Positions 60,321-64,000 of a stretch of 64,000 bases of DNA are shown here, piece by piece. Origin of the DNA: Mycolicibacter sinensis. Its GTDB lineage: Bacteria > Actinomycetota > Actinomycetes > Mycobacteriales > Mycobacteriaceae. A program made the position numbers and the translations under genes. The notes under the pieces are model-generated. The model ran no database searches. It had not been told where the DNA came from and saw only the letters and a list, made by a program, of their open reading frames with translations. The stretch covers positions 186,001-250,000 of the forward strand of contig NZ_LZIN01000075.1 in NCBI RefSeq assembly GCF_001667375.1. Reading direction: 5' to 3'. The first letter of the stretch is position 1, and each line of letters begins with the position of its first letter.

Positions 60321-61328
60321 ATGGCATCAGACATCGGATCGTTTCAGCACCGCGCCTTGACGGCGTCGTACACACCAGACATAAGCGTGCATCACCCGTA
60401 CAACACCCCGTTCGGCCTTGCCGAGCAGGTCGTCTACTTCTACGGGGGATGGCGCGAAGCTGACGGAACGCTACACGTCTTCGAGCGCAAGTTCATTGGT
60501 CCGATGACTGCTGGGCTATGGCTGATGAACGCCCGCGGCGGCTCTGTGGCCATCGAACCTGATTCTGCGAAAACCGTTCGGGGTGAGGTAAAACGAGAGT
60601 ATTCCGATGATCGGATCCTGCTCCACGGGGCGATGATGGAGAAGGTGGGAGACTCGGGCGGCGCCTTCCGTTTTGAGGGCACACCCGGCAAGTTCGAGTG
60701 GAGCGAAGGTGACCTGTTGTCGCTCGACGGAGCGCTCGTCGGTCCTGGTGTCCAGATCTACGCGCCAGACGAGCGCGAACCGATCCTATATATCAGCGAG
60801 TTGTACAAGGTCAATGGCACTGTGCTGGGGGACGATGTCGAGGGGTTTGTGTTCTGGGACCACTCTTACTGGCCGGCCGGCTACGACTGGAAAGAATTCC
60901 GCGTGTTCAAGGACCTGCAACTGGGCTGGGAAGCGTACGCCAACGAGTACGACGACGGGACCATCGAATGGGGGCACCTGTGTTTGGGCCGCGAGGGCTT
61001 CAACTTCGCTGGTGTGGCGGACCAGAACGGTGCCGTCGTGATGGACAGCGGCGTCACCGGAGGCATCGACCTCGGTGACGACGATTGGGCGCAGCGCACT
61101 CGATGGAAGATGTCCAGTGGCCAGGAGTGGACCTTCGAATTGGAAGAGGGGGGCAAACTCTCCGAATTCACGGCAGCCCGGTGGGGCGGCTACCGAGCGC
61201 AGGCCGGGCACACCCGCCGCGTCGGTGACGACCGCAAGGTGCGGTTGGGCTTCAGTTGGTTGGAGACATTCGGTGATCGGATCCGGGAGAGCAAGGTCCC
61301 GTCTTTTGATGGCGCAGTAAACGACTGA
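60321..61328 (+). CDS. L4: conserved beta-rich protein of unknown function
   Basis: 335 residues, paralogue of L1 and closest to L3 (YFYGGWREADGTLHVFERKF, PMTAGLWLM). The central block is FVFWDHSYWPAGYDWKEFR and EYDDGTIEWGHLCLG; the C-terminal tail ARWGGYRAQAGHTRRVGDD. AAGGA lies before the ATG. F3 follows after 15 bases, so L4-F3 is a two-gene unit divergent from a TetR gene and separate from the main regulon operator. Confidence 0.75.
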   Translation: MASDIGSFQHRALTASYTPDISVHHPYNTPFGLAEQVVYFYGGWREADGTLHVFERKFIGPMTAGLWLMNARGGSVAIEPDSAKTVRGEVKREYSDDRILLHGAMMEKVGDSGGAFRFEGTPGKFEWSEGDLLSLDGALVGPGVQIYAPDEREPILYISELYKVNGTVLGDDVEGFVFWDHSYWPAGYDWKEFRVFKDLQLGWEAYANEYDDGTIEWGHLCLGREGFNFAGVADQNGAVVMDSGVTGGIDLGDDDWAQRTRWKMSSGQEWTFELEEGGKLSEFTAARWGGYRAQAGHTRRVGDDRKVRLGFSWLETFGDRIRESKVPSFDGAVND

Positions 61329-61343
61329 GCTACAGGAGATTTA

Positions 61344-63962
61344 GTGAGTTCGAATGGTCGTGTGTTGGTCACCGGGGGCACCGGCGCTCTCGGTGCCGCG
61401 ACCACCAAGTGGCTCGTACGCGCAGGCCACGATGTCGTCGTCTTTGCCCGCCACGAACCGGACACTCTGCCTAGGGGTGCCCGGTTCGTGCCGGGTGACA
61501 TCGCCGACGGAGAGTCGGTCCGGCGGGCTATGTGCGGCTGCGACACCGTGGTGCACCTGGCGTGGGCACTCAGCGGATCGATCACCCATGAACAAGCCGA
61601 GCCGGTCAACATGGGTGGAACCCGAAATGTGCTGCGCGCAATGGGCGATACTGGTTGTCGGCGCTTGGTCTTTTCTTCGTCGGTAACCGCCTACGGTGCT
61701 CATGCAGATCACCCGCAGCCGTGGCACGAGGACGAGGAGCTAGCTCCTGCCCACGGCTTGGTGTATGAATGGCACAAAGCGAAAGCCGAGCGATGCGTCG
61801 TCGAGTCGGGGGTCGAGGCAGTCCGTGTGCGCCCGACGGTGGTCGTCGGGCGTGAAGCGCACAATGCCCCAGCCAATGTTTATCGGCAGTTGATGATCCC
61901 CACTCTCGGTGGTGCGAAGATTCAGATGATCCACCAGGACGATGTAGGGCGGTTCTTCGCCCATGCATGTGACAGTGCCGCCGTCGGTGCAGTCAACCTG
62001 GCGGCTGACGATGTGCTCACCTGGAGTCAGGTCGCTCAACTGGCGCGTCGGCCCGGGTTTCCCACGCCGCCCGGCGGTTTGGTGCCAGCTGTACGCCTAA
62101 TCAGCAAGTTGACGCCGGTAGCGCGGTCGGCTCCGGAACTGTTCGACATGTTCCTCCACTGGCCGATTGCCGATACAACTCGGTTGAGGGAGGAATTCCG
62201 TTTCCAACTCGGGTACTCCTCTGCCGAGGCCATCGCGGACCAAGGGCGGCATGCGACCAGCCACTTCGTCCTCGGCATGAAGGAGATCCGCAGACCGACT
62301 AAATTGGATCGAGCGCGTCCGTTCCTGCCCGCGCAAGGTGACACCGAAGGTCGCTCCGTCGAAGTGATATCAGGCGAACCGTCGGGAGAGCTGGACACGC
62401 GACAAGCCGACCCCGGATATCCGGAGTGGACCTGCGCCAACCTCGCCGAGGCCTTTCCGGGGCCGATGACCCCGTTGTCGCTGCAACTGATCGGCGACGC
62501 GCTGTTCACCGGTGCTGACCAAGTCGCGTTGCTGCTCCCGTTGAACGAGCAATTGCGCGACAACGTGCGGCGCAGGCAACTGGGCGTGTTCGGTCACCGG
62601 TTCTATCAAAATGTCAGTGTGCTCCGGGAGATGGCCTCGGCGATTCCCGGTCAGACCGCAGAGGACTTCGAGCACCAGATCAACGGTCGGCCGTATCCGG
62701 CCGGTTACGTTCGCCCGAAATTCAGTCTTCGCGATGTACCTCGATACGTGAAGTTTGCTGCCGTCGCCGGGCCTCGTCTGTTGGGTGTCTCGACAGCCGT
62801 TCGCGACGTCGAGACGCGCGCAGATGAAATCTGTTCTGTGCAGACATCACTCGGCGATCTGACCGACGAGCGGCTACGCGTCCGAATCGATACTCTATGG
62901 CGTGATTGCATCGACGGGTGGAAGGTCGGCTTGTTGTGCACTTTCCTGGTCAGCGCGCCGACCTCCGTGCTGGAACGCCGGTATGGCTCCGGGGCCGCGG
63001 CGCAGCGCACACAGAGCTCACCGGGGTTGGCAAGTTCACGCCTACTGCGTGGTGTCCGAGAGTTGGCGGCTATGTCCGGATACCGGCCGGAAGTCGTTGC
63101 GGTGCTTTCGAGCGTTCGGTCTGACAGCTGGCACGAGTTGCAGCGCCGAGACCCGCCCTTTGCCGAGCTGGTGCAGCAGTTGCTTGATGCTGCCGGACAC
63201 CGCGGTCCAGGCGAGACCGAATTGGCCAACGCCGTATACGCCGACGAGCCCGTTCTTCTCCTGCGGGCCATTGCCGGCGCCGCCGACGCCAGACCCGTGC
63301 CGGTCGATATCCCGAGGCTCGATTTCCTCGGCAGGCAATTGACCAAACTCAGCTGGTTGACGATGGGGCAGCGTGAACGCTGCCGTGACGCAGTGATGCG
63401 CTTGACGCATCAGTTGAGATTGGCCCTGCGGGAATGGGGTAGCCGGCTGACGGAGCGCGGTCTACTCATGTCAGGTCTCGATGTCTTCTACCTCAGATAC
63501 GACGAGCTATTTGGTTGCGGCACCGAACTCGCGACGATTACTTCTCGGCGCCGCGAAGAGCACGAGCGGCTCGCCAAGTTCGACCTGCCACTGCGGTTCA
63601 GCCAGCCGATGGACCTGACCGCGGTATCACGTTCCGAAGGTGTGGAATCCGTCATCTCTGGCGTGCCCGCAGTCTCGGGCGTGGTGCGCGGGCGGGTGCG
63701 AGTGCTGCGGTCACCAGATGATGAGCTCGAGTCAGGTGAAGTCATGGTGGCCAAGGTGACCGACACCGGGTGGACACCGTTTTTCGCCACTGCCGCAGCC
63801 ATAGTCACCGATATTGGCGGCATGATGTCGCACGCTGCGATCGTAGCTCGAGAGTTCGGTATCCCAGCCGTCGTCGGGACCGAAATTTCCTCGCGCGTGC
63901 TTCGGGATGGGCAACTGGTCGAAGTAAATGGCGATACAGGCCAGATCACAGTCCTCGATTAG
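61344..63962 (+). CDS. F3: SDR / rifampin-phosphotransferase-like / phosphohistidine swivel fusion
   Basis: 872 residues, third copy of the F architecture. SDR domain: RVLVTGGTGALGAATTK at 5-21, Tyr-x3-Lys as YEWHK. Middle domain: CANLAEAFPGPMTPLS and AGHRGPGETELANAVYAD. Swivel domain: GGMMSHAAIVAREFGIP with the phospho-accepting His at 830. No ATP-grasp domain. The GTG start has AGGAG upstream. The 38 bases after the stop contain nothing recognisable. All three copies keep the SDR catalytic pair, the GHRGPGE segment and the His, so every domain appears to be under selection. Confidence 0.85.
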   Translation: MSSNGRVLVTGGTGALGAATTKWLVRAGHDVVVFARHEPDTLPRGARFVPGDIADGESVRRAMCGCDTVVHLAWALSGSITHEQAEPVNMGGTRNVLRAMGDTGCRRLVFSSSVTAYGAHADHPQPWHEDEELAPAHGLVYEWHKAKAERCVVESGVEAVRVRPTVVVGREAHNAPANVYRQLMIPTLGGAKIQMIHQDDVGRFFAHACDSAAVGAVNLAADDVLTWSQVAQLARRPGFPTPPGGLVPAVRLISKLTPVARSAPELFDMFLHWPIADTTRLREEFRFQLGYSSAEAIADQGRHATSHFVLGMKEIRRPTKLDRARPFLPAQGDTEGRSVEVISGEPSGELDTRQADPGYPEWTCANLAEAFPGPMTPLSLQLIGDALFTGADQVALLLPLNEQLRDNVRRRQLGVFGHRFYQNVSVLREMASAIPGQTAEDFEHQINGRPYPAGYVRPKFSLRDVPRYVKFAAVAGPRLLGVSTAVRDVETRADEICSVQTSLGDLTDERLRVRIDTLWRDCIDGWKVGLLCTFLVSAPTSVLERRYGSGAAAQRTQSSPGLASSRLLRGVRELAAMSGYRPEVVAVLSSVRSDSWHELQRRDPPFAELVQQLLDAAGHRGPGETELANAVYADEPVLLLRAIAGAADARPVPVDIPRLDFLGRQLTKLSWLTMGQRERCRDAVMRLTHQLRLALREWGSRLTERGLLMSGLDVFYLRYDELFGCGTELATITSRRREEHERLAKFDLPLRFSQPMDLTAVSRSEGVESVISGVPAVSGVVRGRVRVLRSPDDELESGEVMVAKVTDTGWTPFFATAAAIVTDIGGMMSHAAIVAREFGIPAVVGTEISSRVLRDGQLVEVNGDTGQITVLD

Positions 63963-64000
63963 GGTTCTCACGTTTGCGAGCTTGGTTACTCGCCGAGAAG

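Overview
The window is GC-rich, densely packed catabolic DNA, most likely from a mycobacterium or close relative. The evidence is seven acyl-CoA dehydrogenases of the FadE type, MaoC/DUF35/lipid-transfer-type thiolase modules, a mycofactocin-type SDR, a 3Fe-4S ferredoxin next to a P450, many GTG starts and a probable leaderless promoter. The genus is an inference; there is no rRNA or tRNA here to confirm it.

Layout. 1-3135: three acyl-CoA dehydrogenase genes (one cut by the window edge) and a TetR regulator. 3259-6911: a first pair of genes, called L1 and F1 here. 6912-8068: a gene graveyard with remnants of an SDR gene, of an acyl-CoA dehydrogenase/TetR junction and of an IS701-like transposase. 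8069-12046: a molybdopterin oxidoreductase, a nitroreductase, a small membrane protein and an SRPBCC protein. 12184-18652: a coupled operon of acyl-CoA ligase, HyuA, HyuB with a zinc-ribbon-like tail, a 49-residue peptide and an EthD-like protein. 18655-18985: an IS1380-like transposase remnant. 20349-30570 (minus strand): an operon with the gene content of the acyclic terpene utilisation (Atu) pathway. 30629-39848: amidohydrolase, acyl-CoA dehydrogenases, a shortened pyruvate phosphate dikinase (PpdK-like), a FadR-type GntR regulator, a wHTH/helical protein, a crotonase, a mycofactocin-type SDR and a class III CoA-transferase. 40141-45077: ligase, SDR, two MaoC proteins, DUF35 and thiolase, a beta-oxidation/retro-aldol module. 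45158-58021: amidohydrolase, HAD, F2-L2, a second DUF35/thiolase pair, histidine phosphatase, BKACE, ferredoxin, P450, aldehyde dehydrogenase and L3. 58352-63962: SDR, broken SDR, TetR, and L4-F3.

How the genes may work together. Most form a CoA-thioester pathway that activates, dehydrogenates, carboxylates, hydrates and cleaves a branched, probably isoprenoid or steroid-like, substrate, with oxidative entry by P450 and dehydrogenases. At least thirteen copies of one palindrome, AACC-N-GGTT with A/T-rich arms, lie in front of the transcription units, so nearly the whole window looks like one regulon.

The most unusual component is a repeated pair. F proteins (about 870 aa, three copies) fuse an extended SDR domain to a rifampin-phosphotransferase-like middle domain and a C-terminal phosphohistidine swivel domain, but have no ATP-grasp domain. 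L proteins (about 335 aa, four copies) are an unrecognised beta-rich family with a conserved central signature. The short PpdK-like protein supplies an ATP-grasp domain but lacks the PEP/pyruvate barrel. I propose, as inference only, a split ATP-dependent phosphotransfer system comparable in logic to phenylphosphate synthase, acting on a hydroxyl of the pathway substrate.
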